Shown: in pieces, positions 1 through 8,982 of the stretch
Position numbering within the stretch: the first letter of the stretch is position 1
How the letters are laid out: each line of letters opens with the position of its first letter
Source: Sporolactobacillus sp. STSJ-5
GTDB lineage: Bacteria; Bacillota; Bacilli; Bacillales; Sporolactobacillaceae
Direction: 5' to 3'
NCBI RefSeq assembly: GCF_024385605.1
Contig: NZ_JANFOJ010000009.1
Location: forward strand, 45,736-109,735
DNA: 64,000 bases
Made by a program: the position numbers and the translations under genes
Notes under the pieces: model-generated
What the model was told of the DNA's origin: nothing
Seen by the model: only the letters and a program-made list of their open reading frames with translations
Database searches by the model: none

Positions 1-130
1 TGCAGACTTTGAAAAAAATCCTCCCAAATGCAAGAAAACTCTCATGACCAAAAGCATTGGCTGAGAAGAGAAGGCAGGTTAGTCCAACGATAATTAAAAA
101 AAGTGAAAAGAACCAATCAATTTTCTTCAT
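1..130 (-). CDS. Partial membrane protein, N-terminus only
   Basis: The reading frame begins with ATG at 130-128 and runs off the left edge of the window, so only about 43 residues are visible. It starts MKKIDWFF, followed by a hydrophobic stretch of about 20 residues that could be a membrane anchor or signal sequence. The start overlaps the stop codon of the upstream histidine kinase by one base (TAATG), which implies translational coupling, so the protein probably works with the two-component system. I do not recognise the family from this fragment. Confidence 0.6.
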   Translation of the reverse strand, partial: MKKIDWFFSLFLIIVGLTCLLFSANAFGHESFLAFGRIFFKVC

Positions 131-1539
131 TATTTCATCCCGTCCCTTCTCTGCTTTTTTTCATGAGTAAAGATCAATGTGAAAGTAGTCCCGACGCCCA
201 TTTGGCTATCAACTCGAACCGTTCCGTCCTGCATTTCAACGTATTTTTTGACGATAGACAGGCCTAATCCAGTCCCCCCGTATTCACGCGCACGTGATTT
301 CTCCACTCGATAAAATCGTTCAAAGATATAAGGCAACTCTTCTTTAGGAATACCAATGCCTGTGTCTGATACGGAAAGGACAGTTGCTTCTTTCTTCCCG
401 GTCAGTCGTACAAGAACGCTGCCCTTCTCCGTATAACGGATGGCATTCTCAAGTAAATTTAACAGCACCTGTTCCATCCGTTTACGATCTCCTCGAATAA
501 GAGGAACCTGATCTTGTAAATCCAGCTGTAAGCTTAGTCGTTTACTTTCTGCTTTAAGTTTAACTTTCTGAACAGTTGTTTTTATGGTTATCTTCAGATC
601 CATCCATTCCATATTAAGTTTGATCTGTCCTTCCTCCATTTTCGAGAGGTCAAACAGGTCATTAATCAAATGTTCGAGACGAACGGATTCTTGATATATA
701 ATGGAAAGGTACTGTTTTTTTTCTTTATCAGAATCAACTAATCCATCTGTCAGAACTTTAGCATAACCCTGAAGATAAGTGACTGGGGTTCGAAGTTCAT
801 GTGAAATGTTTGAGAAAAACGCTCGCCGCGTATCTCGATATCTTTGCAAACTTGCAGCCAGATCATTAATGGAGTGCCCGAGCATACCGATTTCATCTCG
901 ACTCCCGACCTGAAGTCTTGTATCCCAGTTTCCTTTTGCCATTTTATCGGTCATTTGCTGCATTCGAAGCAGTGGACGAGAAAGCAGTTTACTCATGATA
1001 AGAATCATACCTAAAGCGAGAAAAAACGCGCCAAGTCCAGAAAGCACCAACAAATTTCGAAGTCTCTGCAAAGAATCGTCTATTTTTTTCATGGAAGAGA
1101 CAATATAAATCGCAGACCCAGTCGTTTTCCCTATTTGTATGGGTTTACCTACAACATAAAACCGGTTTCCATGAACATCATGGTTTTGAAAAGCTACAGA
1201 ATGACCGGATAGCAGGCGCCGGGTATCGCGTGACCGTATAAAAGACAGATTCGGCTGTTTCTCCCCTGGAAGCGTCAAAATCCTTCCTTCATCATTCAAC
1301 CAGAAGACCTTTACATCTGAAAATTTAGCAAAAGCTCGAATCATTGATTGTGAAGAAGTATCATTGGATTCTGCCATGGTTGCAAAGTGTGCAGCAATTT
1401 CCTGTGTATTGTCCTTCATTTGAGCATCATAGAAATTTGTGAACAATCGATCAACAGCAAGACCGGAGGATACGAGAATCACAATCATCAGTACGATAAC
1501 AGCCGCGCCCAATTTCAGCCCGATTCGATTGATACTCAT
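130..1539 (-). CDS. Membrane sensor histidine kinase (OmpR-partner type)
   Basis: 469 residues. Two membrane segments (about 8-28 and 163-183) bracket an extracytoplasmic sensor domain of about 130 residues. A HAMP linker (about 185-238) follows, then the HisKA dimerisation motif with phospho-acceptor His247 in SHELRTP. The HATPase domain has an N box (LLENAIRYT, Asn365), G1 (SDTGIGIP), an F box (FERFYRVEKSRA) and G2 (GGTGLGLS). The start overlaps the response regulator stop by 4 bases (ATGA), so the pair is one operon. By family it autophosphorylates and signals to the adjacent regulator. The stimulus is unknown; envelope or metal stress is a guess from neighbours. Confidence 0.93.
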   Translation of the reverse strand: MSINRIGLKLGAAVIVLMIVILVSSGLAVDRLFTNFYDAQMKDNTQEIAAHFATMAESNDTSSQSMIRAFAKFSDVKVFWLNDEGRILTLPGEKQPNLSFIRSRDTRRLLSGHSVAFQNHDVHGNRFYVVGKPIQIGKTTGSAIYIVSSMKKIDDSLQRLRNLLVLSGLGAFFLALGMILIMSKLLSRPLLRMQQMTDKMAKGNWDTRLQVGSRDEIGMLGHSINDLAASLQRYRDTRRAFFSNISHELRTPVTYLQGYAKVLTDGLVDSDKEKKQYLSIIYQESVRLEHLINDLFDLSKMEEGQIKLNMEWMDLKITIKTTVQKVKLKAESKRLSLQLDLQDQVPLIRGDRKRMEQVLLNLLENAIRYTEKGSVLVRLTGKKEATVLSVSDTGIGIPKEELPYIFERFYRVEKSRAREYGGTGLGLSIVKKYVEMQDGTVRVDSQMGVGTTFTLIFTHEKKQRRDGMK

Positions 1540-2243
1540 GATTTTCCGACCTCTGCCTCAAATTTATAACCGACTCCCCAACTTGTCTGAATCGGGTTAT
1601 AGACTAATCCGGATCTCTTTAATTTCTCTCTGATATTTTTAACGTGGATATCGACAACCCGCGCATCCCCTTCAAAATCATAACCCCATATTTGTTCGAT
1701 CAACTGTTCACGAGACAGAACACGTCCTTTATTTTTGGCCAGCGTAGCAAAAAGGTCAAATTCTTTATGGGTTAAATCCACCGATTGATCATGAACAAAA
1801 ACCTGGCGTCCGTCTCTATCAATCGTTAGTGCTGGAAAATTCAGCACATCGTTATTTGTTTTTTCGGTAGAGGTCGAGGATGCGCGGCGAATCAGCGCAT
1901 GAACGCGGGCAATTAATTCCTCTGGATCAAAGGGTTTTGTCAGATAATCATCAGCCCCGAGTTCCAGCCCCTGGACCTTTTCTTTTGTCTCACCTAGAGC
2001 CGTTAACATCAGAATAGGAACGGATTGTGTCTTCCGAATCGACTGGCACACCTCCCAACCATCCATATTGGGCATCATCACGTCAAGGATGACCAAGTCA
2101 AAGGAGTGATTTTTAATTTTCAGCATCGCTTCATTGCCATCCGCTGCCTCAACGGTATTGAAACCTTCTTTAGATAAGTAGATGCGTAGCAAATTGCGCA
2201 ACTTCCAGTCATCATCCACCATTAAGACTTGTAATTTCTTCAT
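1536..2243 (-). CDS. OmpR/PhoB-family response regulator
   Basis: 235 residues from the chosen ATG. The receiver domain has acidic residues near the N-terminus (VDDD), phospho-acceptor Asp54 in LVILDVMMPNMDG and Lys in TKPF. The C-terminal half is a winged helix typical of OmpR/PhoB (EFDLFATLAKNKGRVLSREQ, then VVDIHVKNIREK). The ATG at 2243 is preferred over GTG 2252 and ATG 2249 because AGAAGG lies about 8 bases before it, whereas the upstream codons overlap that ribosome site. It is translationally coupled to the kinase. It is presumably a DNA-binding transcription factor; target genes are not evident. Confidence 0.93.
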   Translation of the reverse strand: MKKLQVLMVDDDWKLRNLLRIYLSKEGFNTVEAADGNEAMLKIKNHSFDLVILDVMMPNMDGWEVCQSIRKTQSVPILMLTALGETKEKVQGLELGADDYLTKPFDPEELIARVHALIRRASSTSTEKTNNDVLNFPALTIDRDGRQVFVHDQSVDLTHKEFDLFATLAKNKGRVLSREQLIEQIWGYDFEGDARVVDIHVKNIREKLKRSGLVYNPIQTSWGVGYKFEAEVGKS

Positions 2244-2391
2244 ACTCATCACCTTCTCTCATCATACAGCAAATTTTCCAGATTACATATATTAACAAAT
2301 TGAAATCATGCGTAGCATACATCCTAGTTTCTTTTTTAAATCCAGTGATACTTAAAAAAAAAAACTGGATCTCTTCCTATGGATTGTTTGA

Positions 2392-3093
2392 TTAGAAAAC
2401 GGACTTATTTTTCCACTTTTTTAATAACTTCCTATGACATACACTTAATAAAATCATGCCTATAACAATCCACATCAAAATAAATAAAGCGGCATGTAGA
2501 AAAAAGGCTTCCGGGAGGATCGTGATCACAGGATCTGTAACCGGATCGAACAGCCAGTAATTATTTCTAAAAAAAGCCTTGTGAAACAAAGTGAAGGATG
2601 CATCAAAGTTTAAAGTGAAAGCAGTTAAAGTAACGATAATGAAGAACAGAAGAATGAAAGACGCTTTTTTCAGAACACTGATCATTCCATGCTTAATACC
2701 GCAATACAGGCCAGCCACACTAACTAAACCTGTGATGATAAAGAGCAGCTCAATTGAAGTGAAGATCCTTTTGACATCCCCAAAATGAATTTGTCCGCGA
2801 ACTGAGTAAGGCAGGGATGGAAGCTTAAAGGATTGAGGCCTTGGATCGAAAAGATATTGAATCATGTAATTATAGTTTTCCACAATTCTAGCTGTGCTGA
2901 TACCCGCGATCTTGTCAATACCAAGATACCAAATATCGAAATAGTACAGAGGTTTAAAGAGCAGAGCAAGCTCTATTGACAGGAAAATAATAAACAACGC
3001 AAGATTGATGGCAAGCAGGGACTGAAATACACTGGATTTTTTGAAATGCATCCGCACACACACCCATATGAAATATTTTGATCTGAACCACAT
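2392..3093 (-). CDS. lit: Lit-type lipoprotein intramolecular transacylase (DUF1461/TIGR01906)
   Basis: 233 residues with about five membrane segments. The hallmarks of the TIGR01906/DUF1461 family are visible: HFGDVKR with His103, the FHKAFF segment with His171, then NNYWLFDPVTDPVI and LPEAFF. Family members described as Lit move an acyl chain within diacylglyceryl lipoproteins to give lyso-form N-acyl lipoproteins, and two conserved histidines are needed. The first 14 residues may be excess: Met15 (at 3051) is an alternative start, and neither start has a strong ribosome site. It is monocistronic, between a terminator and the two-component genes. Some mobile Lit enzymes are copper induced, which fits the metal genes nearby, but that link is inference. 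Confidence 0.78.
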   Translation of the reverse strand: MWFRSKYFIWVCVRMHFKKSSVFQSLLAINLALFIIFLSIELALLFKPLYYFDIWYLGIDKIAGISTARIVENYNYMIQYLFDPRPQSFKLPSLPYSVRGQIHFGDVKRIFTSIELLFIITGLVSVAGLYCGIKHGMISVLKKASFILLFFIIVTLTAFTLNFDASFTLFHKAFFRNNYWLFDPVTDPVITILPEAFFLHAALFILMWIVIGMILLSVCHRKLLKKWKNKSVF

Positions 3094-3128
3094 AAGCCTG
3101 AAGAAGTGTAAAAATAGTGGATTCGTAT

Positions 3129-3181
3129 TTCTGTCAGGAAAAGGACTAAGCCTCTCTTTTACGGCTTAGTCCTGAACAGAA
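3129..3181 (-). terminator. Terminator of the PspA-DUF4178-DUF4247 operon
   Basis: A perfect 11-bp stem AGGACTAAGCC / GGCTTAGTCCT with a 10-base loop, extended by an outer TTCTGT / ACAGAA pairing. It lies just after the DUF4247 gene stop on the minus strand, with a short T tract. The stem is symmetrical, so it may also work in the other direction. Confidence 0.75.
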
Positions 3182-3247
3182 TTTCATAGACGACCATTAA
3201 ATTGAAAGCGAACCGTAGTTTTGTAATCAATTTATTGACAATCGAAT

Positions 3248-4063
3248 TTATCTGCTTCTTCTCATGATCCTTCCAAAACTTTTGAATTTGACTTTTGGTG
3301 GAGAATTATTTTTTGGGATTGAAATTCTTGAATTTTTAGGAAAAACTTTACTCGTTCCTTGACCCGTATCTGATTTCAAGATTTTCCCCGTATTTCTCTC
3401 AACCGAATTAATCGCCTGTCCTACATCTTTTGTAACGCTATTCCTTATTCTTGAGAATGTACTTGAAAACGAGTTCGAGTTATTCCCGGAGCTGCTACGC
3501 TTAATAATCGAACCGGTTGTCTGCTTCGTTATTGGAGGGATCGTTTTCTTTTCGCTGGCGGTAGGGGGCTGATACTTTACCATTGGCCGAATTGTATTAC
3601 CATCCGTATAGCCACGATAATTACCTAGAGCGCCTTTTCCCAATTGATACAATCGATCCAAGAGAACGGCAGACAGATAGCCTTTCAAAAACGACGAACT
3701 GTAATTGTTGCGAACAAATTCTTTATTACTTACTTCAATCAGGGTATTATCGGGGTTCTTTTTGTCTCTTTGAAGATCATATAATTCATCAGAATAGACA
3801 AGGAACATTTGCTGGTTGTCGTTTCTTGAGATCTGATCCGGCTTCTTTTGGTCGCTTAGTTTCTTGGCTACTTCTGGAACCGACTGTTTGTCAGCCTGAT
3901 AAATATAGGACTCCTGATTTCCGTTTTTGGATACGGAGGTCAGCGGATAGCCACCGGTAACGGCTAGCTGTCCGGAGCCGGATGCGGAGCATCCGGTTAA
4001 AAGGGAAGCCCCGAGTACAATAGCCAATACAATTTTTATGCTGTTTGACAATCGCTTAATCAT
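3248..4063 (-). CDS. DUF4247-type lipoprotein
   Basis: 271 residues from ATG 4063, chosen because AAGGAAGC lies 7 bases upstream; a longer frame to 4132 would overlap the previous gene. The N-terminus is a lipoprotein signal with lipobox LLTGC, so the mature protein should be membrane anchored outside the cell. The middle (EFVRNNYSSSF, LSAVLLDRLYQLGKGALGNY) resembles the DUF4247 family found beside PspA and DUF4178 genes in Bacillales. The last 120 residues are Ser/Lys/Asn-rich and probably disordered. It is the third gene of an operon with pspA. Biochemical function is not known. Confidence 0.72.
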   Translation of the reverse strand: MIKRLSNSIKIVLAIVLGASLLTGCSASGSGQLAVTGGYPLTSVSKNGNQESYIYQADKQSVPEVAKKLSDQKKPDQISRNDNQQMFLVYSDELYDLQRDKKNPDNTLIEVSNKEFVRNNYSSSFLKGYLSAVLLDRLYQLGKGALGNYRGYTDGNTIRPMVKYQPPTASEKKTIPPITKQTTGSIIKRSSSGNNSNSFSSTFSRIRNSVTKDVGQAINSVERNTGKILKSDTGQGTSKVFPKNSRISIPKNNSPPKVKFKSFGRIMRRSR

Positions 4064-4082
4064 ATTTAACGCTTCCTTTTTT

Positions 4083-4586
4083 TCATGACTGAATGATCCT
4101 GACGTCCATTGGCAGGACATCCTCTCCCTCATACAACATCATCTGGCCAGCCTGCCATTCGATTCGCAGTAGTTTCCAGTTATCTGATTGAAAGTCCCAA
4201 AGATAACGTTCACTAGAGGATGCAAAAGGCGTATCACCTGAAGAATGGGCTGCGCCTACCGCTTGATCTTCCATATGATACAATGCCCCTTCCATTTCAA
4301 TGGTCGTTGGAATCTCATTAATATCTTCCAGACGTCCATCAATCGCTTCATAAAGAGACAGCTCCAGTTTTTCCCTCTTAGCAACCCGTAAATATTTGAT
4401 CGTACTCCCATCCTTTATCGTAAAAAAAGCTTCCTGGCGTTGCGGGAATAACACTCGACCCGCAACGGTATAACTATTAAGTGAAAGATCAACAATATCA
4501 CCAATAGATAAAGTGTAAGGAGTTTTTTCTTCAATCGGTGGTTCTGGCTTCTTTACTAAATTGATGATTCGATGAAATAGGGACAT
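4083..4586 (-). CDS. DUF4178-domain protein
   Basis: 167 residues, no signal peptide or membrane segment. The N-terminus MSLFHRI is strikingly like that of PspA (MSLFKRL), suggesting a shared amphipathic membrane-binding helix. The body is beta-rich with the pattern LSIGDIVDLSLNSYTVAGRV and ends with a YEGEDVLPMDVRI segment, as expected for DUF4178. It sits between pspA and the DUF4247 lipoprotein gene, separated from pspA by a hairpin. Such genes recur with PspA in envelope-associated clusters of Bacillota; its specific activity is unknown. Confidence 0.75.
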   Translation of the reverse strand: MSLFHRIINLVKKPEPPIEEKTPYTLSIGDIVDLSLNSYTVAGRVLFPQRQEAFFTIKDGSTIKYLRVAKREKLELSLYEAIDGRLEDINEIPTTIEMEGALYHMEDQAVGAAHSSGDTPFASSSERYLWDFQSDNWKLLRIEWQAGQMMLYEGEDVLPMDVRIIQS

Positions 4587-4616
4587 TTTTTATCTCCTTT
4601 CAACTTGTAAAAATAA

Positions 4617-4656
4617 AACCGACAGCCGTCTTTTGTAATTTTCTCGGCGTGCCGGC
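4617..4656 (-). terminator. Intercistronic hairpin between pspA and the DUF4178 gene
   Basis: On the minus strand GCCGGCACGCCG pairs imperfectly with CGGCTGTCGGT across a 16-base loop and is followed by TTTTATTTTT. It probably terminates part of the transcripts, so that PspA is made in excess over the downstream proteins. The read-through ratio cannot be judged from sequence. Confidence 0.5.
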
Positions 4657-4681
4657 TCATTGATTTGCCTATTGTTATCCC

Positions 4682-5347
4682 TTATTTTTTATGCTGTTCG
4701 ATGAGCTGTGCCAGTTCATCTTCGACCTTCTTGTCCTTCCCCAAATTTTCAAACTCTTCATCGATGGATTTTTCTTTTTTATAGACTTCCCCGCTTGCTT
4801 CCGCCTCGGCTTCTAGCTGCAATGTTTTTTCTTCCATACGTTTCAGTCCGGCCATCGCTGTATTGGAATCAAAGCCAGACATGGTGTCATTAATCTTTTT
4901 CTGCGCCTCGGCGGCGTTAACACGTGCGACAAGAGTTTCCCGTTTATCCTTCAGCTCGGCAACCTGCTTTCGCATCTCGTCTAGTTTTTGACGAAGATTT
5001 TCTGCAGACACCTGATTTTGTTCGTAGCGTTCCTTGTACTCAGTCATTTTTCGTTCAGCGTTTTGCTTATCCTCGATAACTCTTCGTGCCAGATCCAAGT
5101 CTCCTGTTTCAACAGCTAGGTGTGACTGTTCTTCACGTTTAGCCACAAGAGCTTTTTGTTCCTCGTAAAGGGCCTTGAATTTTTTTTCAAGAGCAATTTG
5201 TGCAGCGACTCCCCGTTCAGCTTCTTGTAAGTCCTCCTGCATATCACGCAGGTACTGGTCGGTCATTTTAACTGGATCTTCTGCCTTTTCGATCACAGCA
5301 TAAATATTTGAAACGGTAAGGTCACGCAGTCTTTTAAATAGTGACAT
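4682..5347 (-). CDS. pspA: PspA/IM30 family membrane-stress protein
   Basis: 221 residues, almost entirely alpha-helical and charged. An N-terminal amphipathic helix MSLFKRLRDLTVSN is followed by EDPVKMTDQYLRDMQEDL, a typical PspA/IM30 signature, and long coiled-coil helices. PspA proteins are ESCRT-III-like and coat stressed membranes from the cytoplasmic side. A strong ribosome site AGGAGG lies 10 bases before the ATG. It is the first gene of the pspA-DUF4178-DUF4247 operon. In Bacillus relatives such operons are often under extracytoplasmic-function sigma factors, but I could not identify such a promoter here. Confidence 0.93.
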   Translation of the reverse strand: MSLFKRLRDLTVSNIYAVIEKAEDPVKMTDQYLRDMQEDLQEAERGVAAQIALEKKFKALYEEQKALVAKREEQSHLAVETGDLDLARRVIEDKQNAERKMTEYKERYEQNQVSAENLRQKLDEMRKQVAELKDKRETLVARVNAAEAQKKINDTMSGFDSNTAMAGLKRMEEKTLQLEAEAEASGEVYKKEKSIDEEFENLGKDKKVEDELAQLIEQHKK

Positions 5348-5899
5348 TCAATGAAACCTCCTGATTGTTTTTCATGTCGATATCGGATCCCCTTAAAAGG
5401 GTGACCAACACTTTTTTTACCTTATTGACAAGTACATTCGTCATTTGTTGTTTTGTATCAACTACCCCTCCTTCTCTACTGCAATAAGATTACACGTTAA
5501 ATGTGTAGAAACCATGTAAAAGTGATATTTCTCTAGAAGTTGATAAATTCAAATAAAGTTGTTTACTAGGAGAACTGTGAAGTAGCATTTTTCTGGTGTA
5601 TAATTAGCCATTCAAGAAAACAGTTGTTTGCTAATGTTGACATACTCGTATTTAACCACGGGTTTCATGACAAAAAACCAGCTAATATCTTGTCAAGGTA
5701 TTTCTATTAAAATATAAAAGATCGTGTGAAACTGAAAATGTGTACGCCAAATAACCCTCCATATATTGGAAATATTTGGTGGTATACTTGTTTTAGGTTA
5801 TATCCTGGAAGGGCTCTTTACGTTTTAATAACGCGTAAATCCAATGAGGAATCTTATTTACACAGGCTATTAAGCGACTTTATAGGACTTTCCTTCTTC
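5348..5899. other. Intergenic region upstream of pspA
   Basis: About 550 bases, AT-rich, without a convincing gene. It must hold the pspA promoter on the minus strand, but no confident -35/-10 pair or ECF motif could be picked by eye. A 74-codon frame at 5726-5950 has no ribosome site and overlaps the transposase relic, so it is not counted. Confidence 0.5.
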
Positions 5900-6210
5900 T
5901 CATTTTTTCTGATAAAAGGCACTCATCTTTTTATTAAAAGAGCGTCTTAATCCGATCTGGACGGCTAAGCACAAAGCACGGCGTAGGCGCTTAGAACCTC
6001 GTTTGGTGATTCTATTGTTGTTGGCTGTGAACTTACCAGACGAATAAACGCTAGGATCTACGCCGGCAAAGGCAACAAGTTTTTTCGCATGATTAAGCCG
6101 GCCAATCTCTCCGATTTCAGATAAAATCATGGCAGCGATTTTTAGGACCAATACCGGGGATCGACTGGATAATCCGATACTCTTCGCTTTCTTGAGCGAA
6201 GATTCTGGAG
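5900..6210 (-). pseudogene. IS110-family transposase relic, C-terminal part, frameshifted
   Basis: The reading frame at 6151-5900 encodes the C-terminal transposase domain of IS110/IS116/IS902 elements (KKLVAFAGVDPSVYSSGKF, ITKRGSKRLRRAL). Upstream, in another frame, EEYRIIQSIPGIGP continues the same domain. Joining them needs removal of one A from an AAAAA run near 6144-6148. The catalytic DEDD N-terminal half is missing, so the element is dead. It differs clearly from the intact IS110 copy at 48.1-49.3 kb. It marks the left side of the metal-resistance block. Confidence 0.82.
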
Positions 6211-6230
6211 CCCATTATAGACCGTTACAT

Positions 6231-6273
6231 AAAAAGCTGATTATTCCTTCTCAAGTCAGGAACAACCAGCTTC
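6231..6273 (-). terminator. Terminator downstream of cadA
   Basis: On the minus strand AGCTGGTTGTTCCT pairs with AGGAATAATCAGCT (14 positions, with G-U pairs in RNA) around a 9-base loop, followed by TTTTTAT. It lies 36 bases after the cadA stop. Confidence 0.8.
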
Positions 6274-6308
6274 ATATATTTTTTATTTATCTTATATTTT
6301 GTTGCAGA

Positions 6309-8492
6309 TTACACGTTTTTAATTCTTAAGACACGCATAGCGTTAAGTACTGCTAATAGGGTTACGCCGACATCTGAAAATACGGCTTCCCACATGGTCG
6401 CAATCCCCACTGCACCAAGAATAAGGAAGATTCCCTTTACTCCCATGGCAAAGATAATATTTTGCCATACAATACGACGTGTACGTTTAGCTATATTGAT
6501 TGCTGTTGCAATTTTAGAAGGTTCGTCTGTCATAATAACGACGTCTGCAGCTTCAATCGCTGCATCGGACCCTAATCCTCCCATTGCTATACCTACATCA
6601 GCTCTGGCTAATACAGGAGTATCGTTAATACCATCTCCGACAAAAACAAGCTTTTCCTTCGCTGTTTTTTGTTGATCGAGTTTTTCTATCTCATCAACTT
6701 TTTGGTCAGGTAATAGTTCTGCATGTATTTCATCCAGTCCAAGCTGACGACCAACTGCCTCGCCTACGGATTTGGCATCGCCAGTCAACATAACCGTTTT
6801 CTTAATCCCTAATGCCTTTAGCTTCTGAATCGCACTGGCTGAGTCTTCTTTAACTTCATCCGAGATAACGATGTATCCCCCATATTTTTTATCAATCGCA
6901 ACATGTATGAGAGTACCGACAACGGATTTTTGTTCAAAGGCAATGTGCTCTCTGTTCATGAGTTTGGCATTACCGGCTAAAATTTCTTTCCCATCGACGG
7001 TCACTTGAATACCATGGCCCGATATTTCATTGTAGTCTTGAATGCGACTTTCATTGATTTCTTTTCCATACGCTTTTTGAATCGACAGGGCGATCGGATG
7101 ACTAGAGTGGATTTCTGCGAAAGCTGCATACTCTAATAATTTCTCTGCCGTAAGACCGTTCTCCGGTTGAATGTTTGTAACGTCAAAGACACCCTTAGTC
7201 AATGTTCCGGTCTTATCGAAAACGACATATTTGACATCGTTCAATGCTTCAAGATAATTGCTCCCTTTTACGAGAACACCACTTTTAGATGCTCCCCCGA
7301 TACCCCCAAAGAAGCCCAAAGGTATGGAAACAACCAGGGCACATGGACAAGAGATCACTAAGAAGACAAGGGCACGATAAATCCACTCAGAGAAGGTTGC
7401 CCCTTGTATCACCAAAGGTGGAATAAAAGCTAAAGCCGCAGCCGCAATTACGACGACAGGCGTGTAATAACGAGCGAATTTCGTAATAAAGTTTTCTGTG
7501 GGTGCTTTTTTGCTGCTGGCATTTTGGACTAAGTCCAAAATTTTTGCAACGGTCGATTCACCATAAACTTTGGTTACTTCTACCGTTAAGAGACCATTTT
7601 TATTAATAAATCCACCGAGCACGTCGTTGCCTACTTCAATTTCTCTTGGAACAGATTCCCCGGTCAGAGCTGATGTATCAACCATCGAACGACCATCTAT
7701 AACTTTTCCATCAAGAGGCACTTTTTCACCAGGCTTAATCATAATGACATCGCCAACGCTGATGTCCTCAGGTGCAACTTTTTTGATGTCATTATTCACT
7801 TTTAGATTAGCGTAATCCGGACGAATGTCCATTAGTGCACTGATCGACTTGCGTGAGCGATTGACAGCAATGCCCTGAAACAGTTCTCCGATTTGATAAA
7901 AGAGCATAACAGCCACACCTTCAGGAAACTGTCCAACAGCAAAAGCCCCTAGAGTCGCTATCGTCATTAAGAAATTTTCATCAAATACTTGTCCTCTGAG
8001 GATGTTTCTAAAAGCCCGATAAACGATATCGCCACCGATGATGGCATAGGCGATCACAAACAGCGAAACATCCAAAATGAAAGGAATGGGTGAGAGAGCT
8101 GCAATAGCTGTCAACGCCCCACTCACCGCTAAACGAATAATCAGTTGTTGTGTATTACTGCTCTCATGATCATGACTGTGTTCATCACTCTTACCCTTAG
8201 ATCCCAAGGTAACTTTGACCTCAGGTTCAACGCGTGTTACAGTTTGCTTAATGTCATCGATCAACTTATCTGTTTTTACCGCACCTGTAGGTTCGACAAA
8301 CAATTTTTGTGTTGCAAAATCAACAGTTGAAGTTTTTATTCCATTAATTTTCCCCACTGCTCTTTCAATCTTTTTAGCACAACTCGCACAATCGATGCCT
8401 TCCAAATATATTGGAGCCATTACTACCTTCTTTTCGATCCTTTTTTCAGTATCTGTAGCATTTTTATTTATTTTTGCTTCTGGTGTACTCAA
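6309..8492 (-). CDS. cadA: Zn/Cd/Pb-exporting P1B-type ATPase (CadA-like)
   Basis: 727 residues from TTG 8492. One N-terminal heavy-metal-associated domain (GIDCASC) is followed by a His-rich linker (HSHDHESS). The membrane CPC ion site is in ISCPCALVVSIPLG, the phosphorylation motif is DKTGTLTKG, the HP locus is SSHPIA and the hinge is GDGINDTPVL. The C-terminal IGMGLGSDAA-type context and single HMA domain fit the Zn/Cd/Pb branch rather than the copper branch. A GTG at 8513 has no ribosome site, while TTG 8492 has AGAAGGGAGG 7 bases before it, so TTG is chosen. It follows the ArsR regulator in one operon and pumps metal out at the cost of ATP. Confidence 0.9.
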   Translation of the reverse strand: MSTPEAKINKNATDTEKRIEKKVVMAPIYLEGIDCASCAKKIERAVGKINGIKTSTVDFATQKLFVEPTGAVKTDKLIDDIKQTVTRVEPEVKVTLGSKGKSDEHSHDHESSNTQQLIIRLAVSGALTAIAALSPIPFILDVSLFVIAYAIIGGDIVYRAFRNILRGQVFDENFLMTIATLGAFAVGQFPEGVAVMLFYQIGELFQGIAVNRSRKSISALMDIRPDYANLKVNNDIKKVAPEDISVGDVIMIKPGEKVPLDGKVIDGRSMVDTSALTGESVPREIEVGNDVLGGFINKNGLLTVEVTKVYGESTVAKILDLVQNASSKKAPTENFITKFARYYTPVVVIAAAALAFIPPLVIQGATFSEWIYRALVFLVISCPCALVVSIPLGFFGGIGGASKSGVLVKGSNYLEALNDVKYVVFDKTGTLTKGVFDVTNIQPENGLTAEKLLEYAAFAEIHSSHPIALSIQKAYGKEINESRIQDYNEISGHGIQVTVDGKEILAGNAKLMNREHIAFEQKSVVGTLIHVAIDKKYGGYIVISDEVKEDSASAIQKLKALGIKKTVMLTGDAKSVGEAVGRQLGLDEIHAELLPDQKVDEIEKLDQQKTAKEKLVFVGDGINDTPVLARADVGIAMGGLGSDAAIEAADVVIMTDEPSKIATAINIAKRTRRIVWQNIIFAMGVKGIFLILGAVGIATMWEAVFSDVGVTLLAVLNAMRVLRIKNV

Positions 8493-8518
8493 TTGAATTC
8501 CTCCCTTCTCCACATTAT

Positions 8519-8896
8519 TTATTCTTTGATATGATCATAAGCCTGAACTAAAATCTGCATCACATGCTGATCTGCCAGTGAGTAGTAAACGACTTTTCCT
8601 TCTTTCCGGTTCTTGACCAATTTCGCTTGCTTAAGGATGCGTAATTGGTGAGAAATGGCAGACTGTGTCATATCCAGCAAATATGCCATATCGCAAACAC
8701 ACATTTCAGATTGATACAGTGCACGCAGCAGACGAATTCTCGTACGATCACCAAATATTTTAAACAGATCAGCCACATTTTCTAAGTCTTCATCGTTTGA
8801 CATAGCTTTGCTTACTTTTTGAACGACGTCTTTATGAATAATGGTCTGTTCACAAATTTCCACATCAATGTTTGAACCCATTTTTGTTCTTACCAC
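8519..8896 (-). CDS. cadC: ArsR/SmtB metal-sensing repressor (CadC-like)
   Basis: 125 residues, GTG start with AAGGTGGTG upstream. The winged helix includes ESEMCVCD-type sequence (SEMCVCDMAYLL), whose two cysteines match the alpha-3N/alpha-4 site of CadC. There is also an N-terminal Cys (CEQT) and an alpha-5 site pattern (DQHVMQILVQAYDH). By family it represses the operon until Cd, Pb or Zn binds. It lies upstream of cadA in one transcript. Candidate operators are seen at 8921-8943 and 9407-9428. Confidence 0.9.
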   Translation of the reverse strand: MVRTKMGSNIDVEICEQTIIHKDVVQKVSKAMSNDEDLENVADLFKIFGDRTRIRLLRALYQSEMCVCDMAYLLDMTQSAISHQLRILKQAKLVKNRKEGKVVYYSLADQHVMQILVQAYDHIKE

Positions 8897-8920
8897 GAGA
8901 ACACCACCTTTTTAATGAAA

Positions 8921-8943
8921 TATATGAGCAACTATTCAAATGA
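8921..8943 (-). promoter_or_regulatory. Candidate CadC/ArsR operator before cadC
   Basis: The sequence TATATGAGCAACTATTCAAA with following TGA is an imperfect 12-2-12 style inverted repeat (ATATGA...TCAAAT). It resembles known CadC/SmtB operators and lies about 25 bases before the cadC start. No confident -35/-10 pair was assigned beside it. Confidence 0.45.
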
Positions 8944-8982
8944 AAGGTACAAAATTATCATTTTCTCTTTTCATATAAAGTG

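Noticed and set aside
5726..5950. 74-codon plus-strand frame
   Set aside because: No ribosome site, odd composition, and it runs into the opposite-strand transposase relic.
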